Assembly: GCF_021290965.1 (NCBI RefSeq)
Contig: NZ_JAJOYT010000005.1
Location: 310,001 to 374,000 of the forward strand
DNA: 64,000 nt
Direction: 5' to 3'
Source of the DNA: Rheinheimera faecalis
GTDB taxonomy: Bacteria; Pseudomonadota; Gammaproteobacteria; Enterobacterales; Alteromonadaceae
Shown: positions 8,698-17,658 of the stretch, in pieces
How the letters are laid out: every line of letters begins with the position of its first letter
Numbering within the stretch: position 1 is the stretch's first letter
Notes under the pieces: generated by a model
What the model was told of the DNA's origin: nothing
Database searches by the model: none
Seen by the model: the letters and a program-made list of their open reading frames with translations, nothing else
Made by a program: the position numbers and the translations under genes

Positions 8698-9609
8698 ATG
8701 TTGTATTTACGCCACTTTGGTTTACAGCAAACCCCTTTTAGTTTGACTCCAAACACGGCGTTTTATGTCGATTTACCTCAGCATCATGAAGCCTTAGAGG
8801 TGCTGAATACAGCCCTGAATGTTGGTGAAGGTTTTATCAAAGTCACAGGCGAGGTTGGCACAGGTAAAACTATGCTGTGTCGCAAGCTGATGAATGACGC
8901 ACCTGAAGATTGGGTCATTGCTTATATTCCGGATCCTTATTTGTCTCCGCTGGAGTTACGCTGGGCCTTTGCTACTGAGTTGGGGTTAAAACAGGCCGAT
9001 ACCGTAGATAATCAACAGTTGCTTCAGCTGCTACAGCATCGTTTGGTTGCGCTGGCCGCTGAAGGCAAACGAGTGGTGCTGATTATCGATGAGGCTCAGG
9101 CTTTGCCTGACGACACCTTAGAAGCATTACGCTTATTAACGAATCTGGAAACTGAGCAACGTAAACTGTTGCAAGTGGTGCTGTTTGGCCAGCCTGAGCT
9201 GGATAAACGCTTAGCCAGTTATAAATTCCGCCAGTTGCGCCAGCGTGTTAGTTTTTCCTATTTATTACGTGGCATGTCTTTTTATGAAGTGCAGGCTTAT
9301 ATCAGCACCCGCATTGATATTGCTGGTGTTCGACAACCATTATTTTCACCTGGTGCATTAAAAGCTATCTGGAAATACAGCAGAGGGATCCCACGTTTAG
9401 TGAATGTGTTAAGTCATAAAGGCCTGATGTTGGCCTTTGGCGAAAATAAGCTGCAGGTGGACACCAAACATTTACGTTATGCCGCAAAAGATACTGAAGA
9501 CGTGCAAATTCAGATGTCAGCTCTAAACCCCATTTTCCTTGCAGTACTGATTTCAGTGCTGTTGATCACAGCAGCAGCTGCCTGGCATTTCCGGGGGCTG
9601 TGGTTATGA
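8698..9609 (+). CDS. mshM: MSHA biogenesis ATPase MshM (ExeA/GspA-like AAA protein)
   Basis: 303 residues from ATG 8698; the earlier in-frame ATG at 8677 lies inside mshL, and family members start like MLYLRHFGLQQTPFSLTPN. Walker A is GEVGTGKT (51-58) and Walker B is VVLIIDE (126-132), both intact. A C-terminal hydrophobic helix (FLAVLISVLLITAAAAW) should anchor it in the inner membrane with a very short tail. ExeA-type ATPases help the secretin insert in or pass the peptidoglycan, and MshM is assumed to do this for MshL. Its stop overlaps the mshN start. Confidence 0.88.
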   Translation: MLYLRHFGLQQTPFSLTPNTAFYVDLPQHHEALEVLNTALNVGEGFIKVTGEVGTGKTMLCRKLMNDAPEDWVIAYIPDPYLSPLELRWAFATELGLKQADTVDNQQLLQLLQHRLVALAAEGKRVVLIIDEAQALPDDTLEALRLLTNLETEQRKLLQVVLFGQPELDKRLASYKFRQLRQRVSFSYLLRGMSFYEVQAYISTRIDIAGVRQPLFSPGALKAIWKYSRGIPRLVNVLSHKGLMLAFGENKLQVDTKHLRYAAKDTEDVQIQMSALNPIFLAVLISVLLITAAAAWHFRGLWL

Positions 9610-10835
9610 GCGTGATCAACAAGATGCTGCGTGATTTAGACAAGCAGCAACAGCAACAACCGCACAGAGGTTTTGCCAGCTTTAAACCACAACGTAAGTC
9701 ACATCTGTTGTTGTGGGGAGCTGTGCCTCTGGCTTTATTAGCGGGCTGGTGTGGTCAGGCCTGGTATATGGAGCGGTTCTCCATTAAAACCGAACAAGCC
9801 ACTACAGCAGCTGAAGTACAAAAAGGTCAGGTGCATCCGCTCGCTGCTGTTGCAGAGCTGGTGCCACAGGCACAAAGTCTGTCAGCAGTAACTAATGTCC
9901 CGGCAGAACCTGTCAGCCTGCAGGGTGTGGTAGCTACCCGCATATCACCAGAAGCTGCAGCTCAGCTTGCTAAGAAGCCAGTAGCAGAACCAGTCATAGT
10001 GGCAGAACCTGAATTACAGCCTTTTGTAAAACAACCTGTCGCTGAAGAGCGTGTTGTTGAGGTTGTTGTGGCTGAACCTGTTGCCGCTAGCAATGAAACT
10101 TCGTTGGCCTATACAGAAGTAACAGACGAAGTGCAGGTGAACGAATTTGACCAAAGCGGTGACTTTGCTACCGAGTCTGAAACTGCTATTGAACCCGACT
10201 GGAACGATACACCGCAGGTAGCAGATAAACCCCGTTCTCTGGCTATTGAAAAAGTACAACTTAGTCCGGAACAACAAAAAGACTTGCTAAAGAACAAAGC
10301 GCAAAAGGCTGAAGCTATTGGCAAGTTAAGTCAGGCGGTAAGTTACTGGCAACAAGTGCGTCAGCTTGAACCCTCCGATAGTGAGGCTTATTTAGAGTTA
10401 GCGCGTCTGGCTCAAATTCAGCGGAATGACGCAGCTGCTGTGCAGATTCTGGAACAGGCAAGTGCCGCCGGTGTGCAGGATCCAAAGTTATCTATGGCGC
10501 TGGCCGCTTTAGCGCTGAAACAGCAAGACTGGAGTAAAGCGCTGAGCTACTTACAGTACGAGCCGGATATTTTTAACTACACTGACTTTTATGCGTTAAA
10601 AGCTGCTGCCTTGCAAAAAACCAGTCAGCATGCTCAAGCTGTGCAAGTGTTCCAGCAATTGGCTCGTCAGCAGCCTGAACAGGCGCGTTGGTGGCTGGGG
10701 ATGGCATTAAGTTACGATGCGATGTCACAATCAGAGCAGGCATTACATGCTTATCGTCAGGTGGCAGTAAACGGCTTTGGCTTGTCAGCTGAAAGCCTGA
10801 ACTATGTAAAAAAACGCATAGCGGCGTTAGAGTGA
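9606..10835 (+). CDS. mshN: MSHA biogenesis protein MshN (TPR protein)
   Basis: 409 residues. The start ATG at 9606 overlaps the mshM stop (ATGA), preferred over the in-frame GTG at 9600. The N-terminus MSVINKMLRDLDKQ is typical of MshN; one membrane helix lies at about 33-50, a long Pro/Val/Glu-rich linker follows (about 65-210), and the C-terminal third carries TPR-like helices (EAIGKLSQAVSYWQQVRQLEP, DPKLSMALAALALKQ). It probably is a periplasmic scaffold for the pilus machine, by analogy with GspB/PilF-like partners of ExeA. The exact role is not known. Confidence 0.83.
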   Translation: MSVINKMLRDLDKQQQQQPHRGFASFKPQRKSHLLLWGAVPLALLAGWCGQAWYMERFSIKTEQATTAAEVQKGQVHPLAAVAELVPQAQSLSAVTNVPAEPVSLQGVVATRISPEAAAQLAKKPVAEPVIVAEPELQPFVKQPVAEERVVEVVVAEPVAASNETSLAYTEVTDEVQVNEFDQSGDFATESETAIEPDWNDTPQVADKPRSLAIEKVQLSPEQQKDLLKNKAQKAEAIGKLSQAVSYWQQVRQLEPSDSEAYLELARLAQIQRNDAAAVQILEQASAAGVQDPKLSMALAALALKQQDWSKALSYLQYEPDIFNYTDFYALKAAALQKTSQHAQAVQVFQQLARQQPEQARWWLGMALSYDAMSQSEQALHAYRQVAVNGFGLSAESLNYVKKRIAALE

Positions 10836-10839
10836 TTTT

Positions 10840-12585
10840 ATGTTAAAACCCAGACTAAAAATGCGACTTGGCGACCTGTTGGTGCATGAAAACATCATCA
10901 GTGAGCAGCAATTGCAGCAAGCTTTGGCGCAGCAGCAAAAAACTGGCCGCAAGCTGGGTAGCAGCCTGATTGATATGCAGTTTTTGACTGAAGATCAGTT
11001 ACTGCAGTTTTTATCGCAACAACTCAAAGTAGATTTGCTCGACATCAGTTCTCAGCAAATTGATCCCAAAGCTGTTGCCTTGTTGCCTGAAGTGCATGCC
11101 CGTCGTTTCCGCGCCTTAGTGCTGGAAGACAGAGGCAGTTCCGTCTTGTTGGGCATGAGCGATCCAGCCGATTTGTCTGTGCTGGACCAGATAGCGCCTA
11201 TGCTGGCGCCGAAAGATATCTCTATTGCGATAGTACGGGAAAGCCAACTGATTAGCGCTTTTGACCGTTTATATCGTCGTACTAAACAGATTGAAAGTTT
11301 TGCCACTCAGCTCAAAGAAGAATACGCCGAAACCGATATTCTGGACTTTGGCGCCTTAAGCGACCCAACAGATAACGACAACACTATCGTCAAGCTGCTG
11401 CAATCTATTTTTGAGGATGCGGTGCAAGTGCGGGCTTCGGATATTCATATCGAACCGGACGAAAAACTGCTGCGTATTCGCCAGCGGGTCGACGGTGTAT
11501 TGCAGGAAAACGTGTTAAAAGAAGTCAGTATAGTGCCGGCGTTGGTACTGCGTTTAAAGCTGATGGCGCAGCTGGATATTTCAGAAAAACGTTTGCCGCA
11601 GGATGGCCGTTTTCAAATCAAAATTAAAGGTCGCACTATAGATGTGCGGATGTCGACTATGCCTGTGCAATATGGCGAGTCGGTGGTAATGCGTTTATTA
11701 GACCAATCAGCAGGTTTGCTGACGATGGAACAAACCGGTATGCCGGATGCGCTGCTGAAACGTTTGCGCCGTATCTTAAAAACACCTCACGGTATGATTT
11801 TGGTCACTGGCCCTACAGGTTCGGGTAAAACCACCAGTTTGTACGGCATGCTCAGCGAGCTGAATAAAGAAGGCAATAAAATTATTACGGTGGAAGATCC
11901 GGTGGAATACCGTTTGCCTCGTATTAATCAGGTGCAGGTAAACCACAAAATAGGCCTGACCTTCAGTAATGTATTAAGAACCAGCTTACGTCAGGATCCC
12001 GACATCATCATGGTCGGTGAGATGCGTGATCAGGAAACCGCAGAAATTGGCTTACGTGGTGCTTTAACAGGTCACCTGGTGTTGTCGACTTTGCACACCA
12101 ACGATGCAATCAGCAGTACCTTACGTTTAATTGATATGGGCGCCGCTGAATATTTAGTGGCTAGTGCCTTGCGGGCCATTCTGGCGCAGCGGTTGGTGCG
12201 ACGTTTATGCCCACATTGCAAAAAACCGTACACACCGGATTCTTCTGAAATCAGCTGGTTACAGCACAAGCACATAACACCAAGCCAGCAGTTCTGGCGT
12301 GGTGAAGGTTGTCAGAACTGCAACCACACAGGCTATTCAGGCCGCATTGGCGTGTTTGAATTACTGGTGATGAACCGCGAACTGGCGGATGCGCTGCGTC
12401 GCAGTGACGCCGAAGGTTTTGCTATTGCTGCCCGTAACAACGAAGGCTTTAGGCCTTTGGGTGATATGGCGCTGGATTATGCGATGCAAGGGCTGACCAG
12501 TATAGAAGAAGTGATTAAAGTATCGGAATATCTTGAATTAGAAGAGCCGGTTAGTATCACTACTGCAGAGCTGGATCTTATCTAA
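10840..12585 (+). CDS. mshE: MSHA pilus extension ATPase MshE
   Basis: 581 residues. The N-terminal MshEN domain shows the c-di-GMP-binding pattern: RLGDLLV at 9-15 with a first helix motif, then KLGSSLID at 38-45 with a second (LTEDQLLQFLSQQ). The GspE/PilB motor domain has Walker A GPTGSGKT (about 324-331), an Asp box, Walker B region and a His box (LVLSTLHTND). A zinc-binding tetracysteine pair (CPHC ... CQNC) lies near the C-terminus. In Vibrio cholerae MshE, c-di-GMP binding to this domain drives MSHA pilus extension, so this pilus is expected to be c-di-GMP-controlled at the motor. The gene sits 4 bp after mshN and overlaps mshG by 1 bp. Confidence 0.93.
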   Translation: MLKPRLKMRLGDLLVHENIISEQQLQQALAQQQKTGRKLGSSLIDMQFLTEDQLLQFLSQQLKVDLLDISSQQIDPKAVALLPEVHARRFRALVLEDRGSSVLLGMSDPADLSVLDQIAPMLAPKDISIAIVRESQLISAFDRLYRRTKQIESFATQLKEEYAETDILDFGALSDPTDNDNTIVKLLQSIFEDAVQVRASDIHIEPDEKLLRIRQRVDGVLQENVLKEVSIVPALVLRLKLMAQLDISEKRLPQDGRFQIKIKGRTIDVRMSTMPVQYGESVVMRLLDQSAGLLTMEQTGMPDALLKRLRRILKTPHGMILVTGPTGSGKTTSLYGMLSELNKEGNKIITVEDPVEYRLPRINQVQVNHKIGLTFSNVLRTSLRQDPDIIMVGEMRDQETAEIGLRGALTGHLVLSTLHTNDAISSTLRLIDMGAAEYLVASALRAILAQRLVRRLCPHCKKPYTPDSSEISWLQHKHITPSQQFWRGEGCQNCNHTGYSGRIGVFELLVMNRELADALRRSDAEGFAIAARNNEGFRPLGDMALDYAMQGLTSIEEVIKVSEYLELEEPVSITTAELDLI

Positions 12586-13802
12586 TGGCAACCTTCAGCT
12601 ACACAGCCAGAGACCGACAAGGTCAAGCGATCAGCGGCAGTATTGAAGCGGGTAGCGAGACGGCTGCGGCAGATATGCTGCTTAAACGTAGTCAAATTCC
12701 AATAAAAATTCAGCTGCAGGAAGAGAAACAAACCAGCACTGCTATTGTCTGGCCTTGGCAGCGGGTCAGTATGACTGAGCTGATTATTTTCTCGCGCCAG
12801 ATGTATTCACTGATGAAAGCCGGTATTCCTATTATCCGCGCTATTGTTGGTTTAGCGGAAAGCACCAGTTCTTCAGCCTTAAATATGGTGCTGTTAGATT
12901 TAGCTGATCAGTTGGAAAAAGGCCGTACTTTATCTGCAGCTATGGCACAGCACCCGAAGATATTCAGCCGTTTGGTGGTGTCGATAGTGCATGTGGGTGA
13001 AAACACCGGTCGTTTAGATGAATCCTTTTTGCAACTTTCCAGCTATTTTGAGCAGGAAATGGAAACCAAAAAGCAAATTAAACAAGCCACCCGTTATCCG
13101 ACTTTTGTGCTTTTTGCTATTGCTGTAGCCATGGTGTTGATGAATATGCTGGTGATACCGCAATTCGCCACTATGTTTGCGAAATTTAATACGGAGTTGC
13201 CCTGGGCGACCCGGGTCTTGCTGGCCAGTTCCAATCTTTTTATTAATCACTGGAAACTGATGCTGGCGGCGCTGATCGGCTGTATCTGGGCTTTGAGGCT
13301 TTATTTACAAACAGAAAAAGGCCGCTATCAATGGAGTTACTGGAAGCTTAAAACCCCTTTAATGGGTTCTATTATTGTGCGGGCGACGTTGGGGCGATTT
13401 AGCCGCAGCTTTTCTATGATGCTAAGAGCAGGTGTGCCTTTAACTTCAGCTTTAACCCTGGTGGCTGAAGCCGTAGACAATGACTATATGGCGGAAAAAA
13501 TCCGCGAGATGCGGAAAAATATAGAACGCGGTGAGAGCTTACTGCGGGTGGCGGTACAAAGTGAATTATTTACGCCTTTAGTGCTCCAAATGTTAGCCGT
13601 AGGCGAAGAAACAGGCCAGGTTGACGATATGTTGACGGAAGTTGCTTCGTTTTACGAAAGAGAAGTGGCATACGACTTGAAAGCACTGACGGCAAAGATA
13701 GAGCCCATTCTGATTTGTGTGGTGTCAGGCATGGTATTGATTTTAGCCTTAGGTATCTTTACCCCTATGTGGGACATGCTAAACGCCTACAAGGGTGGTT
13801 AG
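12585..13802 (+). CDS. mshG: MSHA inner-membrane platform protein MshG (GspF/PilC)
   Basis: 405 residues with the duplicated GspF domain of PilC proteins: first copy around 70-190 (IIFSRQMYSLMKAGIPI), second around 270-395 (FSRSFSMMLRAGVPLTSALTLV), each followed by membrane helices (LFAIAVAMVLMNMLVIPQF, LMLAALIGCIWALRLYL, and PILICVVSGMVLILALGIF near the end). It is the platform on which MshE acts. Start and mshE stop share one base (TAATG). This is the last gene of the machinery block; mshF, which normally follows, is not found in the next 102 bp. Confidence 0.93.
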   Translation: MATFSYTARDRQGQAISGSIEAGSETAAADMLLKRSQIPIKIQLQEEKQTSTAIVWPWQRVSMTELIIFSRQMYSLMKAGIPIIRAIVGLAESTSSSALNMVLLDLADQLEKGRTLSAAMAQHPKIFSRLVVSIVHVGENTGRLDESFLQLSSYFEQEMETKKQIKQATRYPTFVLFAIAVAMVLMNMLVIPQFATMFAKFNTELPWATRVLLASSNLFINHWKLMLAALIGCIWALRLYLQTEKGRYQWSYWKLKTPLMGSIIVRATLGRFSRSFSMMLRAGVPLTSALTLVAEAVDNDYMAEKIREMRKNIERGESLLRVAVQSELFTPLVLQMLAVGEETGQVDDMLTEVASFYEREVAYDLKALTAKIEPILICVVSGMVLILALGIFTPMWDMLNAYKGG

Positions 13803-13904
13803 TAAATAATCGGTAAAAATGAAAAAAACGGAAGACAAGTTTGTAATAGTAAGTAAAATGGTCGTAAACAGCGATAGACTAACAATTAAGGGTGTGGAGT
13901 TAAC
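13803..13904 (+). promoter_or_regulatory. gap between machinery and pilin blocks of msh; likely promoter region
   Basis: This 102-bp AT-rich gap is the only sizeable break inside the msh gene run between mshI and mshQ, and it stands where mshF would be in Vibrio and Shewanella. It ends with GTGTGGAG about 8 nt before the tandem ATGs of mshB. Other MSHA loci start a separate pilin operon here. No convincing -35/-10 pair was fixed, so the promoter call is from position and composition. Confidence 0.4.
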
Positions 13905-14549
13905 ATGATGAAGCGACAAAGTGGTTTCACTATTATCGAAATTATCATTGTAGTGATAATTTTGGGATTATTAGCAGCGACAGCATTGCCGCGGTTTCTG
14001 GCTATTACTGATGATGCAGAAGACGCATCTATTGACGGTATCGCAGGTGGTTTTGCGTCCGCAGTAGGTTTAGTGCGCGGCCAGTGGGAAGTCGAAGGTC
14101 GTCCGGCTGGTAACTTCACCGGTACAGGCACTAACACTCAAATGAGTTTTGTCACAGTGGACAGTACTCAGATAGGTGTGAATGGGACGGATTTATCTTC
14201 TGCTGGTGAGGCTTTAGGTTTTCCAACTATGGCCCCGGTAGATGGCGGTGATTCACGTGCTGAGCTGACAACAGATGCAAAATGCCAGGAAGTATTAAAT
14301 CTGATTTTGCAAAATGCTCCACGTTCTATTGTTCAGCAAACAGGTACTCCGGTAACCACAGTAAACCAGTTAGCAGGTTTCACTTTATTTGTTCAGGCTG
14401 ACGCTGCAACAAATGCAACAAGCTGCTACTACTATCAAACCAACGGTCTGGCTGCAGTGCCTGGAAGAGGCGCTACAAATGTTTTCAACGGATTCATTTA
14501 CACACCATTAAATGGCACAGTGACTGTATTCAAAAATAAACCAAATTAA
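13905..14549 (+). CDS. mshB: MSHA minor pilin MshB
   Basis: 214-residue type IV pilin-like protein. The leader MMKRQSG is cut before FTIIEIIIVVIILGLLAATALPRF, with Glu at position 5 of the mature form, the requirement for pilin assembly. The body after the helix has the GQWEVEGRPAG stretch and two distant cysteines (Cys in AKCQEVLN and in ATSCYYY) that could form the pilin disulfide. ATG 13905 is followed at once by a second ATG; either could serve. It lies directly upstream of the major pilin gene, as MshB does elsewhere. Confidence 0.82.
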   Translation: MMKRQSGFTIIEIIIVVIILGLLAATALPRFLAITDDAEDASIDGIAGGFASAVGLVRGQWEVEGRPAGNFTGTGTNTQMSFVTVDSTQIGVNGTDLSSAGEALGFPTMAPVDGGDSRAELTTDAKCQEVLNLILQNAPRSIVQQTGTPVTTVNQLAGFTLFVQADAATNATSCYYYQTNGLAAVPGRGATNVFNGFIYTPLNGTVTVFKNKPN

Positions 14550-14580
14550 CAGATTTAATTTTTAAACAGAGGTAAGAAGT

Positions 14581-15150
14581 ATGAAAACTATCAATAAAAC
14601 TCAACAAGGTTTCACCTTAGTTGAACTGATTATCGTGATCGTAATATTAGGCATATTGGCAGTCACTGCAGCACCGCGTTTTTTGAACCTGACTGGTGAT
14701 GCCCGCGCAGCCACTTTAGACGCTGTAGAAGCGTCTGTTATCAGTATCAATAATCTGGTAAATGGAAAAGCAAGATTACAGGGTGTTGATGTAGCAGCAG
14801 CAACAGCTACAGTGACTGATGGTACCTTAACTATCAATGTCGCTCAGGGACAACCAAGCACAAATAACGGTGATGAAGTTGAATGGGGTAGCTTGTTAGA
14901 TTCGAATGATTTTACAGTAGCATTTAACGCAAGCATCGATGAAACAGATGGCAAGTTTACTGCTGTTGCGGCAGATCAACGGGATGCAATTCTGATCCTT
15001 CCTGCTGGCTACAGTGCTCCAACAGCAGCGGCAGACCTTGGTTGTTATGTTTATGTGGTTAACTATGTAGATGACAACGGTACAGCCGGTGATACAAGTG
15101 ATGACGTACTTCGCAGAGAATTAGGCAAAGTCACTGACGGTTGTAACTAA
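14581..15150 (+). CDS. mshA: MSHA major pilin MshA
   Basis: 189-residue prepilin. Leader [10 protein letters not shown], then [20 protein letters not shown] with Glu5, then [21 protein letters not shown], a strongly conserved MshA segment. Two cysteines near the end (LGCYVYV and TDGCN) likely close the C-terminal disulfide loop. It should be the main structural subunit of the pilus, used for surface attachment and biofilm formation. AGAGGTAAG precedes the ATG after a 31-bp gap from mshB. Assignment as the major pilin rests on gene order and on this N-terminal segment. Confidence 0.85.
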   Translation: MKTINKTQQGFTLVELIIVIVILGILAVTAAPRFLNLTGDARAATLDAVEASVISINNLVNGKARLQGVDVAAATATVTDGTLTINVAQGQPSTNNGDEVEWGSLLDSNDFTVAFNASIDETDGKFTAVAADQRDAILILPAGYSAPTAAADLGCYVYVVNYVDDNGTAGDTSDDVLRRELGKVTDGCN

Positions 15151-15165
15151 GCTGTAGCACTTCCT

Positions 15166-15672
15166 ATGCCAGCAATACGGGCTAAGGTCGCAGGTTTTTC
15201 GCTGATAGAACTTATTATTGTGGTTCTGCTCATTGGCGTATTAACCGTCACTTTATTGCCCCGTTTTGTTGGCAAAGATGGTGTGTCTGAGTTTGTGGCA
15301 CGCGACCAAATAGTCAGCTTGCTGCAAACTGCCCAAATTAAGGCTATGCAACAAACCTCAGGGGGTTGTCATAGCCTCGAACTTTCCTCTTCAATTCTCG
15401 CGCTACAAGCTGTAAATGGCTGTGTTGCCGGACCAGACTCTGCTTTTTATTTTCAGAGCCCCTCAGATTCAAACGTGACTTTGTCTTTGATTAGTTGGGA
15501 CGGGAATTCAGTGTTAACCAGTTCCATTCTTAGCTTTGATGCCAATGGCAGGCCTGTTTTACCCTTAAATTCAGGCTATAGAGTACGCATTTCAGCGGAC
15601 AGCGTTCTTGATATTTGCGTTGAATCAGAAGGCTATATCCATGCCATTGTGCCGGGGGGAGTATGCAACTGA
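15166..15672 (+). CDS. mshC: MSHA minor pilin MshC
   Basis: 168 residues with leader MPAIRAKVAG and mature start FSLIELIIVVLLIGVLTVTLLPRFV (Glu5 present). The rest is a GspH/FimT-like minor pilin with three scattered cysteines (GGCHSLE, NGCVAGP, DICVESE) and a fourth at the very end. Minor pilins are thought to form the initiation complex at the pilus tip. The start follows mshA by 15 bp without a strong Shine-Dalgarno; mshD overlaps its end by 10 bp. Confidence 0.8.
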   Translation: MPAIRAKVAGFSLIELIIVVLLIGVLTVTLLPRFVGKDGVSEFVARDQIVSLLQTAQIKAMQQTSGGCHSLELSSSILALQAVNGCVAGPDSAFYFQSPSDSNVTLSLISWDGNSVLTSSILSFDANGRPVLPLNSGYRVRISADSVLDICVESEGYIHAIVPGGVCN

Positions 15673-16304
15673 ATAAACAAAGTGCAGGCTTCACACTGAT
15701 TGAGATCATTGTCGGTATGGTGGTCTTAGCTATTGCGCTTGTGGTGATCACTGGTGCTTTAGGGCCTATGTTTAAACGCAGCTCAGATCCCTGGCATCAG
15801 GTGCGTGCAGCCGAGCTCGGCCAAAGCTTTTTAAATGAAATTATGGCAAGAGCATTCGACGAAGCATCCGATAAAGCGGGTGGAGAATTTAGGTGTGACG
15901 CTCAGGTTGGTGCTGAACCTGAGCCTGGAGCGGCTTCTTGTAACAACTCGTTACTTCTTAGTAATGCTCCAATGTTGGCGTGCAGCGAGCAACTGTCTTG
16001 TCAAGATACCGGTGGTTGCTCTGCATGGCGTGAAGAAGCAGAAAGAGCTTCTTATGATGATGTAGATGATTTCCATGCTTATGTGGGCACCGGAGCTGAC
16101 ATAGCGAATGTGTTAGGGAGTGGCGATCCTTATGCGGTATTGGCCAGCTATTACCAAAGCTATAAAGTCTGTGTTGATGTGCGTTATGCTGGCAATGAAT
16201 TACCTGGTATCAGCAGTATAAGAAAAGCGAAAAAAATAACAGTGTCTATCGTGACACCTGCAGGTGAACAGGTAAATTTTTCCGCTTATAAAGGAAATTG
16301 GTAA
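15663..16304 (+). CDS. mshD: MSHA minor pilin MshD
   Basis: 213 residues; leader MQLNKQSAG, mature FTLIEIIVGMVVLAIALVVIT (Glu5). GGGGGAG sits just upstream of the ATG. The body is cysteine-rich (FRCDAQ, ASCNN, LACSEQLSCQDTGGCS, KVCVDV), suggesting several disulfides in the exported globular domain; family members carry the same SFLNEIMARAFDE helix. It is translationally coupled to mshC (10-bp overlap) and to mshO (1-bp overlap). Confidence 0.83.
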   Translation: MQLNKQSAGFTLIEIIVGMVVLAIALVVITGALGPMFKRSSDPWHQVRAAELGQSFLNEIMARAFDEASDKAGGEFRCDAQVGAEPEPGAASCNNSLLLSNAPMLACSEQLSCQDTGGCSAWREEAERASYDDVDDFHAYVGTGADIANVLGSGDPYAVLASYYQSYKVCVDVRYAGNELPGISSIRKAKKITVSIVTPAGEQVNFSAYKGNW

Positions 16305-17137
16305 TGTCCAGAGAACGAGCCGCGCTAAACAATGGCTTTACTTTGGTCGAGTTGATTTTGGTCATTATAGTATTGGGCATAGTGACCACTGTAACCACCA
16401 GCTATCTTGGCTTGGGGGTTCGTATGTACACTGAAGCAAATCAACGTGCACAATTATTAAGCCAAAGTAGGTTTGCTATAGAGCGCTTGACCAGAGAACT
16501 GAGGAATGTAGTGCCAAACTCAGTGCGTATTCAAGGAAGTTGTATTGAATTTATGCCTCTGAGTGCGGCCGCCCGTTATTCGATTGCTCCTTTTGATAGT
16601 GCTGGGACCAGCCTGACATTTTATAGTGCTTTACCTGAATGGCAGGATGCAGACGCCTCTAATGATAACATTCTTGTTAAGAATGGGGATTACGTCAGTA
16701 TTTATCCTACGCTTTCAAGTCATATTTATAGCGATATAGTTTCAGCTGGTGTGGAAAAAAGAACAGTCCAGATCGTAGCTAATCCTGTTGCAGCAGCAGG
16801 CACTGTCAGTTTAAGTATCGCCTCTAATCGCTTCCCTGCTCAGTCCTCCAGTCAGCGTATGTATCTGATGCCCTCAAGCCCGGTTTCTTATTGCCTGACC
16901 AATGGCCAGCTTCGCAGATACGATAATTATGCTGTGACAGCAACCCAGCAAGTGATGAACTCAAGCGGAGGTATTCTGATGGCAGAAAATCTGGAGCAAG
17001 GTAGTTTTCAGCCTTTCACTATTGCCCCTGCGGTTTTACAGCGAAACTCTGTTGTACACATCATACTCAAGTTTCAATCAGATGTTGGCGATGATTTGTT
17101 CTTCAACCAAGAGGTTCATATTCCCAATGTCCCTTAA
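16304..17137 (+). CDS. mshO: MSHA minor pilin-like protein MshO
   Basis: 277 residues from ATG 16304, which shares a base with the mshD stop (TAATG) and has AAGGAAA upstream; the TTG at 16298 is rejected. Leader MSRERAALNNG, mature FTLVELILVIIVLGIVTTV with Glu5, followed by the PilW/GspJ-like helix QSRFAIERLTRELRNVVPN. It is expected to be part of the minor-pilin tip complex. mshP starts within its last codons. Confidence 0.82.
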   Translation: MSRERAALNNGFTLVELILVIIVLGIVTTVTTSYLGLGVRMYTEANQRAQLLSQSRFAIERLTRELRNVVPNSVRIQGSCIEFMPLSAAARYSIAPFDSAGTSLTFYSALPEWQDADASNDNILVKNGDYVSIYPTLSSHIYSDIVSAGVEKRTVQIVANPVAAAGTVSLSIASNRFPAQSSSQRMYLMPSSPVSYCLTNGQLRRYDNYAVTATQQVMNSSGGILMAENLEQGSFQPFTIAPAVLQRNSVVHIILKFQSDVGDDLFFNQEVHIPNVP

Positions 17138-17591
17138 TACTGGTGTTTCCTCAGCTTCATTGCAAAAAGGCAGCGCTTTGGTGATCGCCGTTTTTATTAG
17201 TGTAGTGATGTTGTTGCTGGTGGCTGCTTTGTCTAAGTTGTTAATAGCTTCGTCAGAAGGTGTGTCCTACGAAGTGCAGGGAACGCGCAGCTTTTTTGCT
17301 GCCCAAAGTGGCATAGAGTACGCATTAACAGAGTTGTTTCCGCTAGCTTCAGCAACAGTTGCAACTAGTTGTCCGGGGACATTGCAAAATGGTGAGGCAG
17401 TCAATCTGACGTTGCCATCTACGATATCCTTTAATACTGCTGGGTTACAAAGCTGTACTGCACATGTCAGTTGTCGTGAAAGGTCAAATACAGCAGGTGA
17501 AGTGACTCACTTTTGGTTAATCAGTACTGGTCAATGTGGTACTGATGAAGTCCAAACTTCCCGCACTATTCAGATGGAAGTATGGCAGTAG
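17127..17591 (+). CDS. mshP: MSHA biogenesis protein MshP (PilX-like)
   Basis: 154 residues from ATG 17127, which overlaps mshO by 11 bp and has GAGG about 12 nt upstream; a longer in-frame extension to 17022 would lie wholly inside mshO. The N-terminus QKGSALVIAVFISVVMLLLVAALS is a pilin-like helix with the usual cleavage glycine but no Glu5, as in PilX/GspK-type components. The TRSFFAAQSGIEYAL segment is conserved in the family. Four cysteines occur in the C-terminal part. A small hairpin (17630-17647) separates it from mshQ. Confidence 0.8.
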   Translation: MSLNTGVSSASLQKGSALVIAVFISVVMLLLVAALSKLLIASSEGVSYEVQGTRSFFAAQSGIEYALTELFPLASATVATSCPGTLQNGEAVNLTLPSTISFNTAGLQSCTAHVSCRERSNTAGEVTHFWLISTGQCGTDEVQTSRTIQMEVWQ

Positions 17592-17629
17592 TGGGAGCTA
17601 TAACTAACAAAGCTGTGATCCGTTGTAAT

Positions 17630-17647
17630 ACTCTTTTGCGAAAGAGT
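17630..17647 (+). other. short hairpin in the mshP-mshQ leader
   Basis: A 7-bp perfect inverted repeat (ACTCTTT and AAAGAGT) with a 4-base loop lies directly before the GAGGT ribosome-binding site of mshQ. There is no T-run, so it is not a standard terminator; it could tune mshQ translation or processing of the transcript. Function is inference only. Confidence 0.35.
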
Positions 17648-17658
17648 GAGGTAGCTAT

